Assembly: GCA_017642935.1 (NCBI GenBank)
Contig: JAEPOK010000001.1
Location: 1,843,192-1,907,191, forward strand
Reading direction: 5' to 3'
Source of the DNA: Hyphomicrobiales bacterium
GTDB taxonomy: Bacteria; Pseudomonadota; Alphaproteobacteria; Rhizobiales; MH13
Length of the DNA: 64,000 nucleotides
Shown here: in pieces, positions 9,370 through 17,590 of the stretch
Layout of the letters: the number at the start of each line of letters is the position of its first letter
How positions within the stretch are numbered: position 1 is the stretch's first letter
Position numbers and translations under genes: made by a program
The notes under the pieces: model-generated
Database searches by the model: none
Seen by the model: only the letters and a program-made list of their open reading frames with translations
What the model was told of the DNA's origin: nothing

Positions 9370-10209
9370 TTAAGCGCGACCTTCCGTGTTGCCCGCTTTG
9401 GCCGCATCCAGCACTTCAGGATAGGGGTAGTTGAAGCCAAGAAGCTGGCGCATATCCGGGCTCGCCTCGTCGACGAAACTTTGCGGCAGAGCGGCTGGCA
9501 TATCTTCCATCGGCTTCACAAATTTCGGCAGATACTGGATCAGCACCGCGTTGCGATCATGGTCAGCCTTGTTGGGCATCGCGCAGTGCCAGGTGACGCC
9601 ATAAAACAGCGCCACATCACCTGGCTCGCCCTCCATTTGAGCGCACCGCTCGAAAAACTTATCGCTTTCTTGCGGGTAGCGAAGCTCGCGCTGTGAACCA
9701 GGCACATAGGCCGTGGCACCGCTTTGCTTGGTGAATGGGTCTAGGATCACCGAGACCTGCGCATTCATCGGGAACGAGCCGTTGAGGCCAACGGGGTGCG
9801 TTTCTGGCGCATGGAAATCCCAGTAGGGATAATCCACGTGCGGCTCCTGACCCGGCCCACCAGGAAGCAAGCGGTTGGCGGCGATGGAGCCCATGATGAA
9901 CTCGCTGCCCAGGAACTTACGCAGAATCTGCATCAGCACCGGGTGCGTGGCCATTTGCGAAAACACCTCGCCCTTGGCCAGCAGGTTCCACACACGCCGT
10001 TGCAGGCTAATCGTGCCTTCAGCTTCCGCCGCCCCTTGAAAATGAGTGACCTTTTCGGAAGCCTGCTCAGAGTGCTGCATGATGATGGCGCGCGCTTCGG
10101 CGATCTGCTCAGGGGTAAAAAGCCCAGAAAGCAGCACCACGCCCTCGCCGTTCAACAGCTCTTGAACGATCTCATCTGTATCAACGGTATCGGGCGTATA
10201 GTGCTTCAT
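9370..10209 (-). CDS. PhyH-family Fe(II)/2-oxoglutarate dioxygenase inside the inositol operon
   Basis: Probable mononuclear non-haem iron dioxygenase of 279 residues. The iron-binding HxD is seen in QEPHVDYPYWDF and the distal His in TWHCAMPN, with a downstream Arg (DRNAV) suited to bind 2-oxoglutarate; ATAYVPGSQ is also typical of PhyH proteins. A longer reading reaches back to 10308, but the ATG at 10209 overlaps the iolD stop (TGATG) and is the likely start. It is flanked by iolD and iolC and translationally coupled to both. It is not a standard inositol-catabolism enzyme. Its place suggests a modified inositol, perhaps an O-methyl inositol, as substrate, but that is inference. Confidence 0.85.
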   Translation of the reverse strand: MKHYTPDTVDTDEIVQELLNGEGVVLLSGLFTPEQIAEARAIIMQHSEQASEKVTHFQGAAEAEGTISLQRRVWNLLAKGEVFSQMATHPVLMQILRKFLGSEFIMGSIAANRLLPGGPGQEPHVDYPYWDFHAPETHPVGLNGSFPMNAQVSVILDPFTKQSGATAYVPGSQRELRYPQESDKFFERCAQMEGEPGDVALFYGVTWHCAMPNKADHDRNAVLIQYLPKFVKPMEDMPAALPQSFVDEASPDMRQLLGFNYPYPEVLDAAKAGNTEGRA

Positions 10210-12104
10210 CAGACACCTTTCCGTTGGCGGCTGCGCGCGCTTTCCACTTCGGCATTGGCCGCGCGCACTTTTGGCTTGTTGGAGACGAACGGCGTACCAA
10301 CCTCCCACCAGGTGTGGCCCTCTTTGGTCCAGCCCTCATAGGCATCGACATTCATGACGATAACGCTGGTGGAGTTGGCGGCTTTGGCGCGCTTGAAGGC
10401 TTCGCCAAGCTCGGTGGGGTTTTCCACGCGCTCGACCAATGCGCCCATCGAGGCGGCGTGGGCGGCGAAGTCGACATTGAAGGGTTCAGGCACAGTTGGG
10501 CAGTCGGCGATGAGGTTGTTGAAACTCTCCTGGCCCATATTGTTTTGCAGCTTGTTGATGACGGCAAAGCCGCCATTGTCGAGCACCAGAAGGATGAGTT
10601 TTTTGCCGGTGAGCACCGAAGAGTAGATGTCGGAATTCATCAGCAAGTAAGAGCCATCACCGACAAAAACGATGGTTTCTGCGTCCGGCTCGTTTTCGCT
10701 TTGAGCGATGCGTGCGCCCCAGCCACCGGCGATTTCATAGCCCATGCAGGAGAAGCCGAACTCCACGTCCACCGTGCCGATGTCGAGCGTGCGCCAATTG
10801 GCGGCCACTTCTGCAGGCAAACCACCGGCTGCTGTTACCACGCGGTCGCGCGGGTCACAGAGCGCGTTTACGACGCCGATGGCTTGGGCATAGGAATTGG
10901 GGCGGTTGGAGCCATCGGACGCCGTGGCGCTGACATTGTCAGCGACATACGCATCCCATCTGGCACGCTCGGCTTTGGCGCTGTCTGTCCATGATGTCGG
11001 CGCCGTGTAGCCACTGATCGCCTCGTCGAGAGCTTTGATGCCAAGCTTGGCGTCACCGAACACGGGCAGCGAGCGGTGCTTGCCGGCATCATGGCGCGCG
11101 GCGTTGAGGCCGATGATCTGCGCGTCGAGCGCGAAAGCCGTCCACGAACCGGTGGTGAAATCCTGCAAGCGGCAGCCGACCGAAAGGATCACATCGGCTT
11201 GTTCGGCAATTGTGTTAGCACTGTTGGAGCCTGTCACGCCGACCGGGCCGATGTTCAGCGGGTGGGTCGCCAGAAGGTTGGCACGCCCAGCAATGCTTTC
11301 GATTACCGGAATGTTGTGGGTTTCGGCGAAGGCGGTCAGCTCAGTGACAGCGCGAGAGTATTGCACACCACCACCCGCGAGGATCACCGGGCGCTGTGCT
11401 GATTTCAGAGCGGCAGCGGCATCGGCAATCTCGGCGGCATCGGCCGCCTGGCGGCGGATGCGATGGGTCTTATCTTCGAAGAACTCCACCGGATAGTCGT
11501 ACGTCCAGCCTTGCACATCCTGCGGCAGGCCGAGAAACGCCGGACCGCAATCAGCGGGGTCGAGCATGGTGGCGAGGGCCGCCGGTAGGCTTTGGAGTAT
11601 CTGGGCGGGATGGGTGATGCGGTCCCAATAGCGGCTGACAGCCTTGAAGGCATCGTTGAGGCCAAGCGCTGGGTTGCCATAATGCTCCAACTGCTGGAGC
11701 ACCGGGTCCGGCAAGCGGGTCAGGAACGTGTCGCCGCAGAGCATCAGCATCGGCAGGCGGTTGGCATGGGCAAGCGCAGCGGCTGTCAAAAGGTTCGCCG
11801 TGCCGGGACCAGCCGACGCAGTGCAAAACATAAAGCGCTGGCGCAGATGATATTTGGCGTAAGCTGCCGCAGCAAAGCCCATCGACTGTTCGTTCTGCCC
11901 GCGATAGAGCGGCAAAATATCCTGCACATCGTAGAGCGCCTCGCCCAGGCATGGCACATTACCGTGGCCGAAAATGCCAAAGCCGCCGCCGCAGATACGC
12001 GTGCGATTTCCATCGATCTCCATGAACTGCGCCGTCAAATAGCGCACGATAGCCTGCGCCACCGTCAGCTTAACGGTATCACCCACGCTGAAACCTTGGG
12101 ACAT
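10209..12104 (-). CDS. iolD: 3D-(3,5/4)-trihydroxycyclohexane-1,2-dione acylhydrolase
   Basis: Thiamine-diphosphate enzyme that opens the ring of the dione made by IolE, giving 5-deoxyglucuronate. About 631 residues, the usual IolD length. The C-terminal ThDP motif begins GDGSYLLMNSDI and the N-terminal half has the TPP-enzyme PYR-domain fold features (CTASAGPGTANLLTAAALA). Two in-frame ATGs exist: at 12113 the AGGGG lies directly against the start codon, while at 12104 it is 9 bases away, so 12104 is preferred. First gene of the minus-strand inositol operon. A LacI-type palindrome (12202-12217) lies about 100 bases upstream. Confidence 0.94.
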   Translation of the reverse strand: MSQGFSVGDTVKLTVAQAIVRYLTAQFMEIDGNRTRICGGGFGIFGHGNVPCLGEALYDVQDILPLYRGQNEQSMGFAAAAYAKYHLRQRFMFCTASAGPGTANLLTAAALAHANRLPMLMLCGDTFLTRLPDPVLQQLEHYGNPALGLNDAFKAVSRYWDRITHPAQILQSLPAALATMLDPADCGPAFLGLPQDVQGWTYDYPVEFFEDKTHRIRRQAADAAEIADAAAALKSAQRPVILAGGGVQYSRAVTELTAFAETHNIPVIESIAGRANLLATHPLNIGPVGVTGSNSANTIAEQADVILSVGCRLQDFTTGSWTAFALDAQIIGLNAARHDAGKHRSLPVFGDAKLGIKALDEAISGYTAPTSWTDSAKAERARWDAYVADNVSATASDGSNRPNSYAQAIGVVNALCDPRDRVVTAAGGLPAEVAANWRTLDIGTVDVEFGFSCMGYEIAGGWGARIAQSENEPDAETIVFVGDGSYLLMNSDIYSSVLTGKKLILLVLDNGGFAVINKLQNNMGQESFNNLIADCPTVPEPFNVDFAAHAASMGALVERVENPTELGEAFKRAKAANSTSVIVMNVDAYEGWTKEGHTWWEVGTPFVSNKPKVRAANAEVESARSRQRKGV

Positions 12105-12201
12105 CGGGTCCATCCCCTGTGATCAACATATTTGTTTTTGGCGGACCGGACACCAGGCGAAACTTGCCCATTGACCAAAACGCGATGTGAGGATACCGCT
12201 T

Positions 12202-12217
12202 TTGCAACCGGTTGCAA
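12202..12217. promoter_or_regulatory. LacI-type operator palindrome in the iolD / dehydrogenase divergent promoter
   Basis: TTGCAACCGGTTGCAA is a perfect 16-base palindrome with the central CG typical of LacI/GalR operators. It lies between iolD (start 12104, minus) and the Gfo/Idh/MocA gene (start 12281, plus). The identical core is at 17487-17504 in front of the LacI-type repressor gene and the ABC importer. I found no third full copy by eye. Confidence 0.82.
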
Positions 12218-12280
12218 TATCTTTTCACGGGCAACCAACAAAAACAGGTCCGAAGCAACGGATTTCCGAGGGAACGCGCC

Positions 12281-13405
12281 ATGCAAATCAGCCAGGAGAT
12301 TGGCCGAGACATAGGTATCGGCATTGTCGGTGGTGGCTACATGGGCAAAGCCCATGCCGCTGCGATGAGCGCCGTGGGGGCGGTGTTTGAGACCAAACTG
12401 CGCCCTCGCTTGGAAATGATCGCCGCCTCCAGCCAGGCGTCCGCGCAGCGCTATGCCGATGCTTTTGGTTTTGCGCGCTCGGCCAAAGACTGGCGCGAGC
12501 TGGTTAACGATCCTGCCGTCGAGGCCGTGGTGATTGCCAGCCCCCAAGCGTTCCACCGTGACATCGCCGAGACTGCTTTTGCGCTGGGCAAGCCAGTGTT
12601 TTGCGAAAAGCCGCTTGGCGCCTCAATAGAAGACGCACGCGCCATGGTCGCGGCTGCTGAAACCTCTGGCCAACCCAACATGGTGGGTTTCAACTATATC
12701 CGCACACCCGCCTCGTCTTACGCCCGTCAGCTGATCGAAGAGGGTGTGATCGGTGACGTGACCTGGTTCCGCGGCGAGCACACCGAAGACTTCTTGGCCG
12801 ATCCTGAGCTGCCCGCCAATTGGCGCACCGAGGATGATGCGTCCGGCACGCTGGGCGATCTGGCCCCACACATGATCAACTGCGCGCTGGCGCTACTGGG
12901 CCCCATCGAGAGCGTGATGGGTGACTTTGAAACCGTGCATGCATCGCGCGACGGGGTTGCAGTGAAGAATGATGATCACGCCCAAATGATGTGCCGCTTT
13001 GCGCGCGGTACCATGGGCCACCTATATTTCAGCCGCATCGCGACGGGCCGGAAGATGGGCTATGCCTATGAGATCCATGGCACCAAGGGTGCGATACGCT
13101 TCGATCAGGAAGATCAAAACGCGCTCTGGCTTTACAAGGCCGAAGGGCCGGAGGCGCAGCGCGGCTTCACCAAAATCCTATCCGGTCCGGCCCATCCCAA
13201 CTATCTGGCATTCTGCCAAGGTCCAGGGCACGGCACGGGCTATCAGGACCAGATTATCATTGAAGCGCGGGATTTTTTGACCGCCATTGAAACCGGTGAA
13301 CCGGTCTGGCCCACTTTCAAGGATGGACTGGCGGTGAGCGAAGTGATCGAGGCGATCCGCGCCTCCAAAGCGAACAAGACTTGGGCCCAGGTGGGCTCGG
13401 CATAG
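12281..13405 (+). CDS. Gfo/Idh/MocA-family oxidoreductase, inositol-associated
   Basis: NAD(P)-dependent dehydrogenase of 374 residues. It has the Rossmann motif GIVGGGYMGKAHA, FCEKPLGASIEDA with the EKP catalytic Lys, and GTLGDLAPHMINCA with the conserved Asp/His pair. A reading open to 12212 exists, but the ATG at 12281 has GAGGGA 8 bases ahead and begins where homology would start. First gene of the plus-strand operon that continues with iolE and another dehydrogenase. Relatives include scyllo-inositol and other inositol-isomer dehydrogenases. The exact substrate is not determinable. Confidence 0.88.
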   Translation: MQISQEIGRDIGIGIVGGGYMGKAHAAAMSAVGAVFETKLRPRLEMIAASSQASAQRYADAFGFARSAKDWRELVNDPAVEAVVIASPQAFHRDIAETAFALGKPVFCEKPLGASIEDARAMVAAAETSGQPNMVGFNYIRTPASSYARQLIEEGVIGDVTWFRGEHTEDFLADPELPANWRTEDDASGTLGDLAPHMINCALALLGPIESVMGDFETVHASRDGVAVKNDDHAQMMCRFARGTMGHLYFSRIATGRKMGYAYEIHGTKGAIRFDQEDQNALWLYKAEGPEAQRGFTKILSGPAHPNYLAFCQGPGHGTGYQDQIIIEARDFLTAIETGEPVWPTFKDGLAVSEVIEAIRASKANKTWAQVGSA

Positions 13406-13415
13406 GACTATCCAT

Positions 13416-14309
13416 ATGACCATAAAAATCGGCAATGCGCCCTGCTCCTGGGGTGTGGAATTTGCAGGCGATCCACGCAACCCCGACTGGCGGTCGGTGC
13501 TGAAAGACAATGCGGAGGCGGGCTACAAAGGCATTGAGCTTGGTCCTGTTGGGTTCATGCCTGAGGACCCGCCGCAGGTGGCTGATGCGCTGGCCGAGCA
13601 CGATCTGGAACTGATCGGTGGCGTTATCTTTCGCGCCTTTAATGACCCCGCCCAATGGGACGATGTGCTTGACGGATCGGTGCGCACCTGCAAGGCGCTC
13701 ACGGCCCATCGCGCCAAGCATCTGGTGATCATCGACTCGATTTCACCGCGCCGCGCACCGACTGCCGGTCGTGCTGATGCCGCTGAACAGATGGATCAAG
13801 CCGAGTGGGCGACCTATCGCGACCGCATCGCTCATGTGGCCAAGATGGGGACCGAAGAGTACGGCCTAACTGTGGGCATCCACGCCCATGCAGGCGGCTT
13901 CATGGACTTTGAGCCGGAGCTGGAACGCTTGCTGGATGAGGTGAACGAGAGCATCCTCAAAATCTGCTTCGACACCGGCCATCATACTTATGCGGGTTTT
14001 GATCCGGTGGCGTTCATGAAGCGGCATATGGACCGTATCTCCTACATGCACTTCAAGGATATCGACCCGGTGGTGAAGGCCGATGTGATCGCCAAACGCA
14101 CTGGCTTTTACGATGCCTGTGGGCAAGGCATTTTCTGCAAGCTTGGAGAGGGCGATGTCGACTTTCCGGCCGTGCGCCAGGTTTTGCTGGAGGCAGGCTT
14201 TGAGGGCTGGTGCACCGTTGAACAGGATATTGATCCAACGCTCGGCAACACCGACCCGCTGGCCGATGCGAAGGCCAACCGCGACTATCTCGCCTCTATC
14301 GGCTTTTAA
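13416..14309 (+). CDS. iolE: 2-keto-myo-inositol dehydratase (inosose dehydratase)
   Basis: TIM-barrel enzyme of 297 residues that removes water from inosose to give the dione substrate of IolD. The N-terminal NAPCSWGVEF is an IolE hallmark. Metal-binding residues typical of the xylose isomerase-like barrel are visible in GIHAHAGGF, KICFDTGHHTYAG, SYMHFKDI and WCTVEQD. It starts 10 bases after the preceding dehydrogenase gene. With iolB, iolC, iolD and iolG in the divergent operon, the pathway down to the aldolase is complete in the window. No iolA-like methylmalonate-semialdehyde dehydrogenase is present. Confidence 0.92.
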   Translation: MTIKIGNAPCSWGVEFAGDPRNPDWRSVLKDNAEAGYKGIELGPVGFMPEDPPQVADALAEHDLELIGGVIFRAFNDPAQWDDVLDGSVRTCKALTAHRAKHLVIIDSISPRRAPTAGRADAAEQMDQAEWATYRDRIAHVAKMGTEEYGLTVGIHAHAGGFMDFEPELERLLDEVNESILKICFDTGHHTYAGFDPVAFMKRHMDRISYMHFKDIDPVVKADVIAKRTGFYDACGQGIFCKLGEGDVDFPAVRQVLLEAGFEGWCTVEQDIDPTLGNTDPLADAKANRDYLASIGF

Positions 14310-14320
14310 GGACGAAACGC

Positions 14321-15478
14321 ATGCAGAAGCTACTTTGGGGGATGGTTGGCGGCGGCGAAGGCAGCCAGATTGGCCCGGCGCACCGAATGGGCGCGATGGC
14401 GGACGGACATTTTTCGCTGGCCGCTGGGGCGCTGGACCACAATCCAGAGGCTGGACGCGCCTATGCGCAAACGCTCGGTATTGCGGCAGATCGTGCCTAT
14501 GGCGACTGGCGCGAGATGCTGGCGGGCGAGCGCAACCGTGATGACCGCATTGATTTGGTGACGGTCGCGACGCCCAATTCCACCCACTATGAGATCACCA
14601 AAGCGTTCTTGGACGCTGGCTTTCACGTGCTTTGCGAAAAGCCGATGACCATGACGGTGGAAGAAGGCGAAGACATTGTGCGCACCGCGCGCGCGTCGGG
14701 CAAAATGTGCGCCGTCAACTACGCCTACAGCGCCTACCCGATGATCCGCCACATGCGCCACATGGTGGACGCTGGGGACCTCGGCGCCATCCGCACGGTG
14801 GTTGCCAATTTCAGCCATGGACATCATGCAGCAGGCGATGATGCGGACAATCCACGTGTGCGCTGGCGCTATGATCCGGCGCAGGCTGGCGTCTCCGGGC
14901 AGATGGCCGATTGCGGCATCCACGCGCTGCATCTGGCGAGCTTCATCACCGGGGATGAAGTTGAAAAACTGTCCGCTGATTTCGCCTCGACTGTCTCAGG
15001 CCGCGTGCTGGAAGATGATGCGATGGTGAGCTTTCGTACCGCCAAAGGCACGGTCGGGCGGTTGTGGACATCCACGATTGCGCTGGGTCGCCAGCATGGC
15101 CTCGATATTCAGATCTTTGGTGAAAAAGGCGGTTTACGCTGGGCTTCGGAGCAGCCGAACCAGGTTTATTGGAGCCCGCTGGGTGGCCGCACCGAGATCA
15201 TCGAGAAAGGCGAAGCGGGCATTTCCGATATGGCCGCGCGCCTATCCCGTGTGCCCATTGCCCACCCTGAAGGTTTCCCACTGGCCGTGGCCAACATTTA
15301 TGTTGATCTGGCAGCAGCCATTCAGGCCCAGAAATCGGGTGAAGCCCTTGATCCAGTGGCCAACCATTTCCCGAAAGCTGAGGACGGTTTGCGCTCCATG
15401 GCGGCGGTCTACGCCAGTGTGGAGTCGGCCAAGCAGAACGGCGCCTGGGTGGATGCCCGCCCGCCTATATTTCGGTAG
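14321..15478 (+). CDS. Gfo/Idh/MocA-family oxidoreductase, third in the inositol region
   Basis: NAD(P)-dependent dehydrogenase of 385 residues. Visible are the nucleotide-binding GMVGGGEGSQIGPAHRMG, LCEKPMTMTVEEGE with the EKP motif, and MADCGIHALHLASF with the conserved Asp/His. It begins 11 bases after iolE and ends the plus-strand operon. The GGGEGSQIG variant of the glycine-rich motif occurs in a subgroup often found with sugar ABC importers. It may handle an inositol isomer or another cyclitol or sugar. The gene ends 7 bases before the convergent ATPase gene. Confidence 0.87.
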   Translation: MQKLLWGMVGGGEGSQIGPAHRMGAMADGHFSLAAGALDHNPEAGRAYAQTLGIAADRAYGDWREMLAGERNRDDRIDLVTVATPNSTHYEITKAFLDAGFHVLCEKPMTMTVEEGEDIVRTARASGKMCAVNYAYSAYPMIRHMRHMVDAGDLGAIRTVVANFSHGHHAAGDDADNPRVRWRYDPAQAGVSGQMADCGIHALHLASFITGDEVEKLSADFASTVSGRVLEDDAMVSFRTAKGTVGRLWTSTIALGRQHGLDIQIFGEKGGLRWASEQPNQVYWSPLGGRTEIIEKGEAGISDMAARLSRVPIAHPEGFPLAVANIYVDLAAAIQAQKSGEALDPVANHFPKAEDGLRSMAAVYASVESAKQNGAWVDARPPIFR

Positions 15479-15484
15479 CGACTC

Positions 15485-16198
15485 CTACGCCGCCTGATCC
15501 AATTGGATTTTTCCGTTGTGCAGGAAAAAGAACTTATCAAAGACCGAAAGATCAAGCGGGTTCGGTAGCCGGATATCAGATGTTTCCGGCATAGCTTTGC
15601 CTGCTAAATCGAACGAACGGTCGATTTGAGAAATCACAACACAGATGACCTTTTCTGCAGCGGCATAGCTTTGGAGCATCATCATTTGATCTTCAAGGCT
15701 TGGGTTGGTGCGCTTCTGATCAAGCAGTTGAAGGTAGTCAATAACGGCCAGTGCAGGCTCTTTGTTGGAGGACAGGCGACCAATGACGTGTTCTGCGGAC
15801 ACATCATCCGAGGTATCAACCGTGGGCAACGCGTTTGCGGGCGTGGGATTGGTGCCGATCGCTGAAAGCTGGTCCGCAACATCGCGCTCATGATAATCGA
15901 GCGTGAAGAAGTAGCCTTTTCGACCCAGTTTATGGGCGTTCGATGCCAGCTCAAGTCCAAGACGTGTTTTTCCGTGGCCAGGCCTTGCACCCAGTAGCAC
16001 CAGGTCGCCTGGATCGAGTTGCGACACGATTTTTTCGACAGGGCTTTGACCAGACGCCGATGATGAGAGGTGGCTCCAAGTCTGGAACCCTTCGTCAATG
16101 GCAATGCGATCCAAGGCCTGATGCAGGGCAATATCGGACTGCCTTGCCAAGAGCTTGGCGTTGCGTTTCAGCATGTAAATGGGAGTAGATAGCTGCAT
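15485..16198 (-). CDS. Stand-alone DnaB/RecA-fold ATPase with small N-terminal domain
   Basis: 237-residue protein with a DnaB-type helicase ATPase core: Walker A GARPGHGKTRLG, Walker B LAVIDYLQLL, and a Gln/Arg-rich sensor stretch (VVISQIDRSFD). The first ~45 residues (AKLLARQSDIALHQALDRIAIDEGFQTWSHL) resemble a short helical module seen at the start of some glyoxalase-related proteins. There is no DnaB N-terminal collar, so it is not the replicative helicase. An open frame reaches 16336, but ATG 16198 has a strong GGAGGA 5 bases ahead. It sits between the inositol operon and the repressor gene. Its role is unknown. Confidence 0.8.
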   Translation of the reverse strand: MQLSTPIYMLKRNAKLLARQSDIALHQALDRIAIDEGFQTWSHLSSSASGQSPVEKIVSQLDPGDLVLLGARPGHGKTRLGLELASNAHKLGRKGYFFTLDYHERDVADQLSAIGTNPTPANALPTVDTSDDVSAEHVIGRLSSNKEPALAVIDYLQLLDQKRTNPSLEDQMMMLQSYAAAEKVICVVISQIDRSFDLAGKAMPETSDIRLPNPLDLSVFDKFFFLHNGKIQLDQAA

Positions 16199-16375
16199 GG
16201 CGTCCTCCTCTTTCGAGCCGCTTCTGCAATCCCTCCTTATGCCAGCGCTCGAACGAGACAGGTTCAAAACAAAATGCTCCGCATGAACAATGCTTCCCAG
16301 GTGGAGGGCGGAGGCCCGAGCAAGGCCGGTCGCCACTGTGCTCTAACTCGACCCAGGACTCAACATCTTTGCCGC

Positions 16376-17383
16376 TTACACCTTCGGTAGAGTCCCCCTT
16401 CGCACCACACGGCACGGGAAAAGCCGTGCCTCAGGATAGCGGTCGGGCTCTTCGAGCATGGAGACTACAAGCTCAATCGATGAGGACACGATCTGCGCAA
16501 TCGGCTGATGGATGGTGGTGAGGTCGATGTTCTCCCATCGCGCCATTTCCATATCGTTGAGACCGATCAGGCCGATATCCTCGGGCACTTTTTTGCCTGC
16601 ATGTTGAAGCGCTGATAGCGCACCGATCGTCAGCACATCGTCGCCGCAGAAGTAGGCCTGCGCCATCGCACCCTTGCTGTCGCCTTTCAAAAGGCGCTCC
16701 ATCTCGTCACGCCCGGCATCGAAGGAATAGGCCTTGGCAAAGCTATAGCGCAGTTTGATGCCGGCATGCTTGGCAAGCTCGGTCGTGAAGCCGGTGTAGC
16801 GATCCTGAGTCGAGGTGGCTGACTCTGGCCCACCCAAAAAACCCACATCTGTGTAGCCGCAGGCAAGAAGCTCGCGCGCCGCCATGCGACCGCATTCCAC
16901 ATTGTCGATGCCGACCACATGAACTTTTGGGCTTGTCGTGTGTCGTCCGAAGGAATGCACCACAGGAATGCCAGCCTTTTTGAAAGCGTTCGCAAAATCC
17001 GGACTAAGCGTTGAGGACGCCACGATGACGCCATCAACGGAGTACTGACGCACCATGCGCACCGATTTTTCAGGCTCGGTTTCATCGGTCAGATTGACCA
17101 GCAACGGTCGTAGGCCACGATCCTGCAGACCGCGGGTGAAGAGATCGAAGACCTCCAAAAAGATCGGGTTGTGGAAGTTGTTGGAGATCAGGCCGATCAG
17201 TTTGGTGCGACCTGTCGTAAGGCTGGAGGCCAAGGCGTTTGGGTGATAGCCGAGTTCGCGCGCCGCCCGCTCCACCTTCTGGCGCATCTTTGCCGAGACC
17301 GATGCGCCATCGGTAAAGGTGCGCGAGACCGCAGAGCGCGATACGCCGGCTTTCAGCGCAACATCTTTAAGCGTGACATTCAT
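16376..17383 (-). CDS. LacI-family transcriptional repressor of the inositol genes
   Basis: 335-residue DNA-binding regulator. The N-terminus has the LacI helix-turn-helix (VTLKDVALKAGVSRSAVSR) and hinge region (NALASSLTTGRTKLIGLI), followed by a periplasmic-binding-protein-like ligand domain. The frame is open to 17443, but the ATG at 17383 puts the HTH at the usual position right at the N-terminus. It is divergent from the ABC importer, with an 18-base palindrome at 17487-17504 between them and the same core near iolD. It probably represses both operons and itself until an inositol-derived inducer binds. The inducer is inferred from neighbours. Confidence 0.9.
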   Translation of the reverse strand: MNVTLKDVALKAGVSRSAVSRTFTDGASVSAKMRQKVERAARELGYHPNALASSLTTGRTKLIGLISNNFHNPIFLEVFDLFTRGLQDRGLRPLLVNLTDETEPEKSVRMVRQYSVDGVIVASSTLSPDFANAFKKAGIPVVHSFGRHTTSPKVHVVGIDNVECGRMAARELLACGYTDVGFLGGPESATSTQDRYTGFTTELAKHAGIKLRYSFAKAYSFDAGRDEMERLLKGDSKGAMAQAYFCGDDVLTIGALSALQHAGKKVPEDIGLIGLNDMEMARWENIDLTTIHQPIAQIVSSSIELVVSMLEEPDRYPEARLFPCRVVRRGTLPKV

Positions 17384-17486
17384 ACCAATTGAGCGCCCGG
17401 CCGTATTTTGCCTTGCGCGTTCCTTCCAGCTCCCATGACCCAAAGGATTGAACTACCACCAGAAAGAATGGCTTTATAGCTTCAAT

Positions 17487-17504
17487 TTTGCAACCGGTTG
17501 CAAA
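17487..17504. promoter_or_regulatory. LacI-type operator palindrome between repressor and ABC importer
   Basis: TTTGCAACCGGTTGCAAA is a perfect 18-base palindrome. It lies 104 bases upstream of the repressor start and 87 bases upstream of the binding-protein start. Its 16-base core is identical to the site at 12202-12217, which argues for one regulator controlling both loci. Confidence 0.84.
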
Positions 17505-17590
17505 TAGCGCTGCACTGTGCTTTGCTTCACGCTGAAGGGGATCAAACCCCCTCAAAGGAACCAAAACCAAAGTTGTCTGGGAGGACAATC

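Noticed and set aside
10224-10994. Plus-strand open frame of 256 codons over iolD
   Set aside because: Antisense shadow of a gene with clear ThDP motifs.
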